Assembly: GCA_026008535.1 (NCBI GenBank)
Contig: BRKX01000014.1
Coordinates: 52,439,006 to 52,503,005 of the forward strand
Length of the DNA stretch: 64,000 bases
Origin: Perilla frutescens
Lineage: Eukaryota; Streptophyta; Magnoliopsida; Lamiales; Lamiaceae
Direction of reading: 5' to 3'
Positions 1 to 10,232 of this stretch are shown piece by piece. A model generated the notes under the pieces. The model was not told the origin of the DNA. It ran no database searches and saw only the letters and a program-made list of their open reading frames with translations. The stretch's first letter is position 1. Each line of letters opens with the position of its first letter. The translations under genes and the position numbers were made by a program.

Positions 1-1
1 G

Positions 2-1621
2 TGTAATTACACCACTACTGAAAAGGAGCTATTGGCAGTAGTATTTGCATTTGAGAAGTTTCAATCTTATCTCTTGGGAGCGAAGAGCATTGTCTATACG
101 GATCATGGTGCCCTGAGGCATTTGATGACCAAGAAGGAGACGAAGCCAAGAATGATTAGGTGGATCTTACTCTTACAAGAGTTCGATGTCGAGATTAAGG
201 ATAAGAGTGGGGCACAGAACTTGGTAGCTGACCATCTGAGCCGGGTGCTGAATGAGAAAGGCGATGAAATGCCCATTGCCGATCATTTTTCTGATGAGCA
301 TTTGTATTCAGCAAGGGGCATTCCAGCACCCTGGTATGCGGATATAGTGAACTACCTTGAGTCTGGGGAGATGCCTATTGGATACTCAAGGTACCAGAAA
401 AATAAACTGAGGTATGAGAGCAGGTTCTATGCATGGGATTGCCCTATTCTGTGGAGAAGGTGCGCTGATCAAATCATTAGAAGATGTGTCTCTGATGAGG
501 AGATAGATGGAATTCTAAAGCATTGTCACAATTATGCTTGCGGAGGGCATTTCGGACCAAACCGAACGGCGAGAAGAATTTTAGATTGTGGGTTCTTTTG
601 GCCCACAATATTCAAGGATGTCCACAACGTCTGCAGAAGGTGTGACCAATGCCAGAGGGTAGGGAACATCACAAGATGAAATGAAATGCCCATGACACCA
701 ATCATGCCAGTGGAGATTTTTGACATTTGGGGAATGGATTTCATGGGACCCTTTCCAAATTCGAGGGGGAACCAATACATTATCCTGGCAGTTGATTACG
801 TGTCAAAATGGGTAGAAGCAAAGGCTACTCCTACCAATGATGCAAGAGTAGTAGCCGCATTTCTGAAATCCCACATTTTCAGCCGGTTTGGTGTGCCCAG
901 GTCCATCATCAGTGATCAAGGGACCCATTTTTGCAACCAAACGCTGGAGAGATTGTTGAAGAAGTATGGGGTTCACCATAGGGTCACCATACCCTACCAT
1001 CCCCAAGGAAATGGCCAAGCTGAAGTCTCGAATCAAGAAATTAAAGCCATTCTTAGGAAGGTTGTGGCCCCGAACCGAAAAGATTGGAGTATTCATCTGG
1101 AAGATGCCCTGTGGGCATACTGAACTGCATTCAAGACTCCAATTGGGATGTCCCCATACAGGATGTTATTTGGGAAGTGTTGCCATCTGCCAGTCGAGTT
1201 AGAACATAAAGCACGATGGGCACTTCAGAAGCTGAATATGGATCCTGACGCCGCTGGGCATTTCAGGAAATTTCAAATTCAAGAGTTGGAAGAAATGAGA
1301 ATGGAGGCCTATGAAAATTCGGTGCTATACAAGGAAAAAATGAAAAGGCTCCATGATCAAGTGATTCGAAGGAAGAGATTTAGCTCAGGACAGAAAGTAC
1401 TCTTGTACCATTCAAGGTTCAAGCTTATGGGAGGAGGACTGAGGACCAAGTGGGTTGGTCCATTTGAAGTGTATACAGAATGCCCGAATGGGGCAGCTGA
1501 GCTGATAAACCCCGATACTGGAGGGCGCTTCAAAGTGAATGGCCACCGTGTGAAAGCTTACCTGGGGCATTCTGATGAAGATGTCACAGTGATCTGGCTT
1601 GCGGAGCCCACTTACGCCTGA
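2..1621 (+). pseudogene. pol: Athila pol C-terminal part: RNase H and integrase
   Basis: One reading frame is broken by two stops (677-679 and 1121-1123); both fit CGA to TGA. The first part carries the end of RNase H (TTTEKELLAVV, YTDHGALRHL, VADHLSR). The HHCC zinc finger of integrase follows at about 520-655 (HCHNYACGGHFG, then CRRCDQC). The integrase core has Asp in GMDFMGP (codon 737), Asp in ISDQGTHF (914) and Glu in NGQAEVSNQE (1022); the last two are 35 residues apart, the D,D35E spacing. The C-terminal part (1148-1621) has the usual basic integrase tail. In a live element this enzyme inserts the cDNA into host DNA. Reverse transcriptase is upstream of the window. Confidence 0.9.
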
Positions 1622-1739
1622 CCTGGGGTGATGTCGTGCCCACGACAATAATTGGGGCGCTACTGGGAGGCAACCCAGGTGTTTTCTTGTCTTAATTCAT
1701 TTTTATTTATTTTTAATAAATTTTCCATGTTATTAAACT

Positions 1740-2113
1740 AGTTTAGGGAGCAATTTTACGCTTGTTTTGGATAAGCATGGTGTTTGCAGCTTTGGATAAT
1801 GAGAGATAAGGATGAAGATAAAATAAATCCCTTAGAAATAGGGATTCTGAAGTGAGGCACGCTGGAGAGATAAAGTTTGTTCCAATTTTTCAGGAATAAG
1901 GCTTATCCATTAATATAGGGCATACTGATCCAGGAGACTCCTAAGGAATTTGGAGAGTCACAAGTCAAATCATGAATAGTAATCCCCTTAATATAAAAGC
2001 CTTACCCCACAAAATCTCCACTATCACTTTCACTCGCTTTTGCAAAAATCAGTACCTTCTCTCTCGATTTTCTTCTGCAACCCTAGTTTCTGAAAATCTT
2101 CAAACATCCAACA
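1740..2113 (+). promoter_or_regulatory. Candidate internal promoter and leader of the env-position ORF
   Basis: This interval between integrase and the third ORF looks like a Pol II promoter and 5' UTR. TATAAAA is at 1992-1998, followed by about 115 bases of pyrimidine-rich, ATG-free sequence (including AACCCTAG) up to an ATG at 2114. The part at about 1810-1900 also resembles the element's own LTR at about 5680-5790: both have AATCCCTT-AAATAGGGATT, then GAGG(G)CACGC, then GTTCC-ATTTTTCAG in the same order. I infer that a piece of LTR promoter was copied here to drive the third ORF; splicing from the LTR would be the alternative. No transcript data are available. Confidence 0.4.
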
Positions 2114-4003
2114 ATGGTGAAGACAAGAGGCAAGAAGGTCGCCCAAAGGCTGGACCTAAGGCACGCCTAGACTTCGAGACCCCAGCTGTCTCTGAAGAGC
2201 CCTCTCCAACGAAGGTGGTGAAGAAACCCTCTGCGAAACCTAAGGGAAAGGCTGCAGCTGAAGCAACCGCTTCGAGCAAGCTACCCAAGGAGACCCCACC
2301 GGAACAGGAGCCTATGCCTGAAGTCGAGGCGACGGAAGAAAGCTCCGCTACTCCAACTCAAACAGAGCAGCAAGATGCTGAGGTAACTGCTGAGGGCACG
2401 CAAGAAGAGGATGCTACTGAAGAGCCTGAGCCAAAGCCGAAGAAAGGGGCTGAGAAGAAGAAAGCCAAGAAGCCCGTCAAGGCTCCGACTCTTGTGCCGT
2501 CGGTGGAGATCGAGGACTTGGAAGACGAAGAAGAAGGAGAGGAAGTTAAAGGGAGAGAAGAGGCTGAAGATGAAGGAGACAGAGACACCAATTTGGACAA
2601 ATACCTAACTAAAATCGAAGATATTGAGGTTGAGCCCCAACCAGAGAAGGTACCCCTGTTTGAGGAGGAAGAGGCGCCCGCTGACATCAAGAAGCGGGCT
2701 CTGGAGAAAGCGAAGGGCAAAAGAAAGATTGGAGAGCCCATTCCAGAGCCAACCGAGCCAGAGGTGTCCCAGCAAGGGGACACTGAAGAAGAGAAGGAGC
2801 AGGAGGAGCCCAGTGCGCCCTCCCAAATACAAGCAGGCTCTGAAGAGCCCTCGGAGGACTCCTCACCCAGGCGAAGGGTGGGGAAATCTATTGGAATGAA
2901 AGCTGGAGCCAAGCTGGCTGAAGAGGCCTCCTCGCGGAAGAGGAAGGCTGAAGAGGGCACTTCAGCCCCTGTGCCTAAGAGAGGTAGAGGGGTGGGGAGC
3001 CCCATACCGAGTAAGCCCAGCAGTGGCCCGCCACTAGTCAGGGGCATCATCAACTCTAAGGGAGTCCACCGTGAAACGCTTGCAGCTCTTGGTATAGAGC
3101 AGGAGATACGAGATTTATTTTCTGCAATTGGTTGGGAATGCTTTTTAGATATGAAGTGTGTTATTTTTCCGTCGTTGTCTCGTGATTTTGTCCAAAATTT
3201 GAAAATTAAAGCTGTGAACAAGCCTGCCACTTCTACCAGGGTGTTGTCTTTTAAAATGATGGGTAGGAATTATTCTTTGTCTGCTGACGATCTGAACATG
3301 TTACTGGGCATCGTAACATACTTGGGTCTCCAGGAGGAGGAGTATGTCGATGCCGTAACTGTAGTGCCCGACTCTGCAGAGGGAGTCGATGCAAAATGGG
3401 TTGATATTGGGGATGGATCCGTTTTTCAAAGCGGATCCACTAAGGGATACTGTTTAAATAACGATGCTTTAAGATTCTGCTATAGGGTGTTGGCCTGTAA
3501 CTTTTTCGGCCGTAAAGATAGCTCAAATTCAATCACAAATCAGGAGCTATTCATTTTGTGGTGCATGGTGCACAAAATCAGAATTAATTTCGGTTCTGTG
3601 GCCATTGCACATTTTCGAGAAATCAAAACACACCCTAGGCATCGTATCTCTTGTGCCCAGTTGATCACCCAACTTGCTGTTAGACATAGGCTCCTTGATC
3701 TGCTTGATACTGATTTGACCCCCCCTTCCCCGTGAGTATTTTGATCTTAACTGTCTGAGGAGAATGCAAGATGTGGTTGACGATGAGGATGGGAAGCCTG
3801 TTTTATTTATGCCGGGGGCAGACCCCTCGAGCATGCTTCTAGCTATTGCAGGTACATCGAAGAAACCACCAGCAGGGAAGGCACCGCAGAGGGAGCACCC
3901 AGTCGCAGTGATCACAAGAAGACTTGAGTTGATAGAGAATGCCCAATTCCAGACCAATGAAAAACTGACCCGAATAGAAGCAGCCCTGAAGGCCTATTTC
4001 TAG
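2114..4003 (+). pseudogene. Athila third ORF (env position), frameshifted
   Basis: A long frame (open 1972-3735) continues in another frame at 3722-4003 after a C7 tract near 3720, so one indel splits it. Residues before about 2114 are probably untranslated leader. The ATG at 2114 begins M-V-K-T-R-G but is out of phase with the long frame, suggesting a second indel at about 2115-2170. The N-terminal half is a low-complexity Lys/Glu/Pro region. The C-terminal half (about 3040-3735) is a globular domain of the kind found in plant Athila ORF-1/plant transposon proteins (for example LSADDLNMLLGI, FILWCMVHK). A short coiled-coil-like tail ends at 4003. The role is unknown; I see no convincing signal peptide or transmembrane segment, so an envelope function is not supported here. 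Confidence 0.7.
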
Positions 4004-5211
4004 CATGTTGGGTTCTCCTACCCAACGCCCGCAACCGATTGCCCTGGTTCTTTCTGTCCCTTAGATTAGGTTTTATTTTTGTTTTTGTTTTTGTTTTTTT
4101 TCTGTTTTCTTTGTTGTTTTGCTGTTTGAGTCTGTGTCCACACTTTGCAAGTTGCAAAGTGTGTGGGTGGGTCGTTGAGTCAAAGCATGCTATTCTGTGA
4201 GTCTGTATGGGCATTTTATGTGATGATTCAATTTTAATTGCTTTACAGAAAAATCAGCATGCCCAATTAAGATAGGGATGACGAACGAGTTTTTAGCATG
4301 CCCTGTGAGACTTGAGCCTATATGCTGTATGCTTCAAAATTACAGTTTTCTTTCATTCATGAATGTGAATAATTCTGTGCTTAAGATGTTCTAGAATTTG
4401 CCCCTGTTCTGTGTTTAACTCTTGGAATTATTAATGCATAGGTAGATGAGATAGGCCATGTTTTGCGGAGCCACTGAAATAAATACCTCCCACCAATGAC
4501 ACAGCCCTTGCACCCCATTTTGAGCCTATGAAATGCCCTGGCCGATTTTGTTCTGGGATGGTTTATACCTAGCCAGGGCATTATGAAACCTAAAAAAATG
4601 GGTAAGGCAGAGTTGTTTTCTGGGAAGGCATATATATGAAGGGCCAAGAAAGATAGGGGGAAGAATAAAATAAAAAGAAAAAAGAAAAAGGTGATTAGAA
4701 AAGGAAAAAAAAGAAAAAAAAAGAGTCTGAATAAAATTCCCCCGAGTTCTAAGTGTTTAGAATGCCCAAAATAAGAAAAATTCAGTGCCTGAATAGGGCA
4801 CAGGAGGGTAGAGAATAGAAAGGAGCTGGGGAGGGGTCTGTACAATCAATATAAACCCCTCCCACTTAAAATGCCCAACTGTAGCCTAAAAAGCCCTATT
4901 GATACTAATGCATCATGGTTTCTAGAGAATGAACAGCAGAACTTTGGCAAACTTATGGGACGAATTTGCATAGAATTACAGCCGAAATAAGAGTATACAC
5001 TTAGTGAAGAGAGTCTGTGAGGAACACCTAGCTAAAACTCATTTTTGACCTATTTTAGGTATGCTGGAATTTGCAATTTTTGTTGGATTATTTCTGATGT
5101 GCCCACACGGAGTTACAGTTTGCATGCTTGAATCTTGAGTCTGTTTCTTTTCTCTTTTATTTTCTTTTGTTTTTCTGGATGCATTGCACTCCATGCTTGA
5201 GGACAATCATG
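4004..5211 (+). other. Athila 3' non-coding region
   Basis: This holds no credible gene. It contains T-rich and A-rich runs (4078-4120, 4664-4725), the palindrome at 4139-4163, and many GGGCA/TGCCC pentamers that continue into the LTR. Athila elements normally carry a long non-coding stretch between the third ORF and the 3' LTR. Confidence 0.6.
4139..4163. repeat. 25-bp near-perfect palindrome in the Athila 3' region
   Basis: CACACTTTGCAA at 4139-4150 is followed, after one G, by its exact reverse complement at 4152-4163. It could fold into a 12-bp stem in RNA or cruciform DNA. It lies 136 bases after the last ORF stop. A transcript-end hairpin or protein site is possible; nothing else supports either. 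Confidence 0.7.
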
Positions 5212-5228
5212 CTTAAAGTGTGTGGGTG
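5212..5228 (+). other. Polypurine-tract equivalent of the Athila element
   Basis: The sequence CTTAAAGTGTGTGGGTG lies directly before the LTR start. Athila elements typically have a TTTAAGTGTGGGGG-like stretch at this place, used to prime plus-strand DNA. Here the purine run is interrupted by several T residues. Confidence 0.6.
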
Positions 5229-6825
5229 TGATAAGTCCATTTATTTCGTGTTTTTAGGGGCATTTTATCATGTATAAATGTCCTTTTTAGTGTGTTTTGA
5301 GTCGAAAAGAACCAGGTTGCGGTCAAAGGGCATTTCAAGAGTCGAGCCTGGCGGAAGGGGCATTTTATGCCCAAATATTCACGATTATCTCGCACATACG
5401 TTCATCAGAGGCACAAGGGATGCCCTCAGTATCCATCCCACATTTGGTCAGTGAAGTGGGCATATCAGATACGGATGGAGCTGCCAGACGATGCCGTGCC
5501 CACAGTACTCGCACAGACTCGACCACAGGCCAGAATGGGCATTCCAGTGGAATTCGGGATTTAATTGAAGAACAGCTGGCGGGAAGATAGCTACATTATC
5601 CGCGGGAGAGTTGGAGCTAAGCTGGACTCCTGGAAGGTGCTGCAACAGAAGGATAAGCTCAGACAAGGAGATAAAGCTAAATCTGAGGAGATAAGAGCAA
5701 TCCCTTAAAAATAGGGATTTGTTGAAGCTGAAGCTTATCCAGTCAAGTCAGCGAGGGCACGCCGTTCCGGATTTTCAGCAGAAGACCCCCGCCTGTGGGG
5801 GAGACTCTACTCGGAAACGTAACTACTTAAACAAGTTTAATTTCTGGAAAAACAAGTTTTTTGGAAGCTTTAGAAACTCAGAAACACTTTACATTTCTGC
5901 ATTTATTTTCCGTACGCTGCTTAGGCAGCCAAACAATCCGAAAGGTCTTAAACCTTCAGGACTTAGGTTATGTTCGGTTTTATCGACGTTGGAGTCGAGT
6001 TTTTACTTAATTAAATCCGTAAGTTCTTATTTATTTTATGTCTTTAAATTCTGCAAGCTTAATTATGTCTAGCCTTCTCGGCTAGATCTTTAATTCTGGC
6101 GTTTGAATGATGAAATTGGATTAAGCATAAATCTGGACTCGTGAGGCCAGAATGGGCATAGTAATGCATGATAAGTTTCCGTTAATTCTTGTGCCTTGTT
6201 CCACGTGAGTGTGTGTCTGAAGTGCCCAATGTGGTTGATCACTCGTTAGGTAAAGAGGGCACACCAATATTAATTGAATTGGCGAATCGTGACTGTGTGT
6301 TGGTTCATATAGTAATAAGGGAATTAATGGGGTGTTGTGGGCACAAGAGGAATTAGTTGAACACAACAGATCTGGGTCCGTCTAGGGCACACTGCTGCTT
6401 GTTTGCTTATATCTCTTAGAGGAATCGGGAGGTGGGTAACTGGTTAGGGGTTTAATCGAAAATGAATCACTTTTAAACCTAAAATGAAAGGATGGATGAG
6501 GAGACGCATGAGAGGAATCCGATCACCATAACTAGATGACCTATCATGTATGAAAATCGGTGTGCCCATGATCGAGTTGTTTTATGTTTAACCAAGATCT
6601 AATTCAAATACCAGAATCTTTTGTTATTTGATAGTTTTCTTTAGTTTCTTTGCAGATTTAATTTTAGTATAGTGACAACACCAAAACCCCATTTGTGATT
6701 GGTTACTTGAAGATAGAATCGCAATAGCTCTCTATGGGATCGACCCGTACTCATTGGCTAGCTACGCTCGCTGTGGACACAGGAGTTTATAAATATATTT
6801 TTGTGCGCGAAACGACAGCGCGTCA
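5229..6825 (+). repeat. 3' LTR of the Athila element
   Basis: It begins TGATAAGTCC and ends GACAGCGCGTCA, so it has TG...CA termini and is 1597 bp. The end is fixed because 6826 onward matches the LTR of the neighbouring Tekay element. The late part (GGGATCGACCCGTACT and GTGCGCGAAACGACAGCGCGTCA) is typical of Athila LTR ends. The other LTR is outside the window, so age and target duplication cannot be read. Confidence 0.82.
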
Positions 6826-7302
6826 CCTTACGAAAGTGGCTTGTAAATAAAAGAGGAACTAGTAGCTTGGTTTGACTAAGAGAGAGTAGGTAATACTTGA
6901 CATTAATTGAAGGTAGGCTAGGGTTCTATTTTTTTTTCCAACTAGGCAATGATGAATTGCCCAAGAGAGGTATGGCGCATGGCAGAGGGAATGGCTTCTC
7001 ACCTTGGGGAATGCGAATTGACACATATCGGGTTTTAAATACCCGTTATTCAGCTATCGTGATATTTTCCGTCTTCGAAAAAATCCCGAACTAAACCGAT
7101 ATTGCTAAAATAATTCACTTACTTTAAAACAAAAATTTATCTAGAATTATGATTCCGACTTTCCATACTGAAAAGGGAATTAAAATCCTACTGAAATTAT
7201 TAACGGATACTTATGACCCTAATCTGCTGAAAATTACTTTACTAAATAGTAATTTCAACAATTAACTGTAATTAAGCAGTAATTATTTTATGGGGTATTA
7301 CA
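6826..7302 (-). repeat. 3' LTR, first 477 bp only (Tekay minus copy)
   Basis: It matches 17197-17672 almost base for base. On the minus strand it starts TGTAATACCCC at 7302, right after the polypurine tract. It stops at 6826 where the Athila LTR begins; the rest of this LTR should lie on the far side of Athila, before the window. Confidence 0.9.
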
Positions 7303-7316
7303 TTCCACCCCCCTTA
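7303..7316 (-). other. Polypurine tract (Tekay minus copy)
   Basis: On the minus strand the sequence is AAGGGGGGTGGAA followed by the LTR start TGTAATACC. The same tract stands at 31589-31601 in the plus copy. It primes plus-strand synthesis in a live element. Confidence 0.85.
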
Positions 7317-7346
7317 AAATAAATTTCGTCCAGAAATTTACATACC

Positions 7347-8732
7347 TTAGAGAAACAATTCTGGGTATTTTGCTTTCATCTTATCCTCGAGTTCCCATGT
7401 CGCTTCTTCCTGACCATGGCGACTCCATAGGATCTTAACTAGAGGAATAGACTTGTTCCTCAACTCCTGGACTTTTCGATCCAACACAGCTTCTGGTCTC
7501 TCTTCATAAGTTAGATCTGGTTCTAACTCAATCTCGTTGTGTTGAATCACATGTTTGGGATCATACACGTATTTCCTTAACTGAGAAACATGAAATACGT
7601 TATGAACATTACCAAAACTGGGTGGTAATGCCAATCTATACGCCACTGCACCTATCCTCTCAAGGATCTCGTAAGGTCCTATAAAACGTGGTTGTAACTT
7701 TCCCTTTACACCGAATCTTATTATCCCCCTGGAAGGAGATACTTTCAGGAAGACTTTGTCTCCTGTTGTAAATTGTAAATCTGTACGGCGATTATCCGCA
7801 TACGACTTCTGCCGACTCTGGGCTTCTTGAATCCTCTGACGGATTTTTCTGACAATTTCAATCATTTCTGACACTGAGTCTGGCCCAAGAATCCTTCGTT
7901 CACCCACTTCATCCTAATAAAGTGGTGATCGACACTTTCGACCATACAACGCTTCGTATGGCGCCATATTGATGGTTGCTTGATAACTATTGTTATAGGC
8001 GAACTCAATCAACGCTAATATTTTCTCCCAGCTTTCACCCCTGTCTAGGACCACTGTTCTCAACATGTCCTCTAATGTTTGGATCGTCCTTTCAGACTGT
8101 CCATCTGTTTGTGGGTGAAACGATGTACTGAAATTGAGTTGAGTTCCCAACTCCTTCTGTAAACTAGTCCAAAATCTTGAGGTAAACTTTGAATCTCTGT
8201 CCGATGTTATCGACACTGGAACACCATGAAGGCGTATAATCTCTCTAACATAAATCTGAGCTAGCTTATTCGATCCATCCGTAACTCGGATCGGAAGGAA
8301 ATGAGCTTACTTTGTGAGCCTATCAATAATGACCCATATGGCCGTATTCCCTCGTTTTGACCTGGGTAGGCCTGTCACAAAATCCATCGCTATGTGTTCC
8401 CACTTCCACTCAGGAATCTCTAACGGTTGTAGCGCACCGTAAGGCCTTTGGTGCAATGCCTTAACTTGTTGACATGATAAGCATTGCTCAACATAGGAAG
8501 CTACGTCCCGTTTCGTTCCTTCCCACCAGAATTTTTGCTTCAAATCCTGATACATTTTCATACTTTCCGGGTGTGCTGTATACAGAGTATCATGAGCCTC
8601 GCTCATGATCTCGTTTCTGAGCTCAACACAGGGTAGAACACATATCCTATCTTCATAAAGGATAGCATTATCTGATGCTTCCTTGAAGCTTTCTGTTTTT
8701 CCCGATCTGATCTTCAAGCGCATCTCTTCCAT
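7347..8732 (-). pseudogene. pol: Integrase with C-terminal chromodomain (Tekay minus copy)
   Basis: The frame is broken by stops at about 8733 (CAA to TAA), 8306 (TCA to TAA) and 7911 (TGG to TAG), judged against the plus copy. The N-terminal zinc finger shows HPESMKMYQD and CLSCQQ. The core shows MDFVTGLP, ITSDRDSKF and DGQSERTIQ (D, D, E). The last about 50 codons (VLDRKVQELRNKSIPLVKIL, EATWELEDKM) form the chromodomain that in chromoviruses guides insertion to particular chromatin. The protein would end at 7347, 30 bases before the polypurine tract. Confidence 0.9.
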
Positions 8733-8735
8733 GGT

Positions 8736-10232
8736 TTAAACTTTTCTCTGTGCCTCAATTATCTTTTCTCGAAGATTGGGTACAACCACTAATGTTTCCA
8801 CACGACATACAATCGTCTCAGGTGGGTAAACCACCTCTAGCTGTAAGCTTTCAAAATCCCTGATAAGTTTCTCCTCCTGAGTGGGGAGAAAACCCAACCT
8901 ACTTGTTTTACGACTCAAGGCATCCGCTACCACATTAGCCTTGCCTGGGTGGTAACTGATTCCACAGTCGTAGTTCTTTACTAATTCGAGCCATCTGCGC
9001 TGTCTCATATTTAAATCCTTCTGCTTGAAAAAGTACTTCAAACTCTTGTGATCTGTGAAAATCTCATACCTAACTCCGTATAAGTGGTGTCTCCAGATTT
9101 TCAAGGCATGCACTATTGCTGCTAACTCTAAGTCATGCGTAGGATAATTCAACTCATGAATTCTTTACTGTCTGGACGCATACGCTATGACTCTGCCTTC
9201 CTGCATTAGGACACAGCCTAATCCATTCTTTGAAGCATCCGTGTAAATCACAAATTCTTTATCACTGACTGGAATGGCTAACACTGGAGCAGTGGTTAAT
9301 CTTTTCTTAAGCTCCTGAAAACTGGCTTCACATTCTTCTGACCACTGGTACTTGATTCCCTTCCTTAGCAATTGTGTCATTGGCCTAGCTATCTTGGAGA
9401 ATCCTTCTATGAATCTCCTATAGTATCTAGCTAATCCCAAGAAACTTCTGATTTTGTTAGGAGTAGTTGGAGACTTCCATTCTTGTACTGCCTCTACTTT
9501 AGAGGGGTCCACTTTGATTCCTTCTGCTGACATAATGTGCCCAAGGAACATTACTTCATTCAGCCAAAATTCGCACTTACTGAATTTGGCATAAAACCTT
9601 TCTTTTCTTAGTGTTTCTAATACTGTCCTCAGATGCTCCGCATAATCCGATTCATTCTTGGAATAGATAAGAATATCATCTATGAACACAAGGACAAACT
9701 TATCTAAAAATGGATGAAACACCCTATTCATGAGATCCATGAATACTGCCGGGGCATTTGTCAATCCGAACGGCATTACAGTAAACTCGTAATGACCATA
9801 CCGAGTTCGGAAAGTTGTCTTGGGTATATCTTCTGACTTTATCTTTAACTGATGATACCCAGACCTTAGGTCAATCTTTGAGAACACGCTCGCTCCCTTG
9901 AGCTGATCAAACAGATCATCTATCCTAGGCAAAGGATACTTGTTCTTCAACGTCAGCTTATTCAGCTCACGGTAATCTATATACATCCTCAATGTGCCAT
10001 CCTTTTTTTTCACAAATAGGACTGGTGCTCCCCATGGTGACGCACTAGGTCGGATGAAACCTAGGTCCAATAATTCCTGAAGCTGAATCTTGAGCTCTTG
10101 CAACTCTTTTGGGGCCATCCTGTACGGAGCTTTTGAAATCAGAGCTGCTCCTGGTTCCAAATCTATTACAAACTTGACCTGCCGGTTCGGAGACAATCCT
10201 GGCAATTCTTCTGGAAAAACATCTGCAAACTC
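8736..10232 (-). pseudogene. pol: Reverse transcriptase and RNase H (Tekay minus copy)
   Basis: It follows gag-protease in the same frame after one stop (TAA at about 10232, where the plus copy has CAA). Reverse transcriptase shows VLFVKKKDGTLRM, IDYRELNKLT, MPFGLTNAP and the active-site FIDDILIYS at about 9660-9690. RNase H shows YTDASKNGLGCV, FTDHKSLKYFF and VVADALSR. A second stop at about 9163 (TTA to TAA) falls between the two RNase H motifs. The polyprotein copied the RNA genome into DNA; this copy cannot. Confidence 0.92.

Larger units (their letters stand above)
1..6825 (+). mobile_element. Athila-lineage Ty3/gypsy retrotransposon, 3' two thirds
   Basis: The window opens inside pol. 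The visible order is RNase H, integrase, an extra ORF in the env position, a long non-coding stretch, a polypurine-like tract and a 1.6-kb LTR. Integrase followed by an extra ORF and a long LTR beginning TGATAAGTCC is the Athila arrangement. The 5' LTR, gag, protease and most of reverse transcriptase lie before the window. The element sits inside the 3' LTR of the minus-strand Tekay element: the sequence directly after 6825 resumes at the equivalent of 17197 in that element's other LTR. Two pol stops and a frameshift in the env-position ORF show this copy is dead. Confidence 0.88.

Noticed and set aside
2358..3230. Long minus-strand frame (290 codons), Ser/Phe-rich
   Set aside because: It is the antisense shadow of the Lys/Glu/Pro-rich Athila third ORF; composition mirrors the sense codons and no domain is visible.
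2114..4003. True viral envelope protein in the Athila element
   Set aside because: The ORF is in the env position but shows no signal peptide, cleavage site or membrane anchor that I can see; its conserved part resembles plant Athila ORF-1/transposon protein domains.
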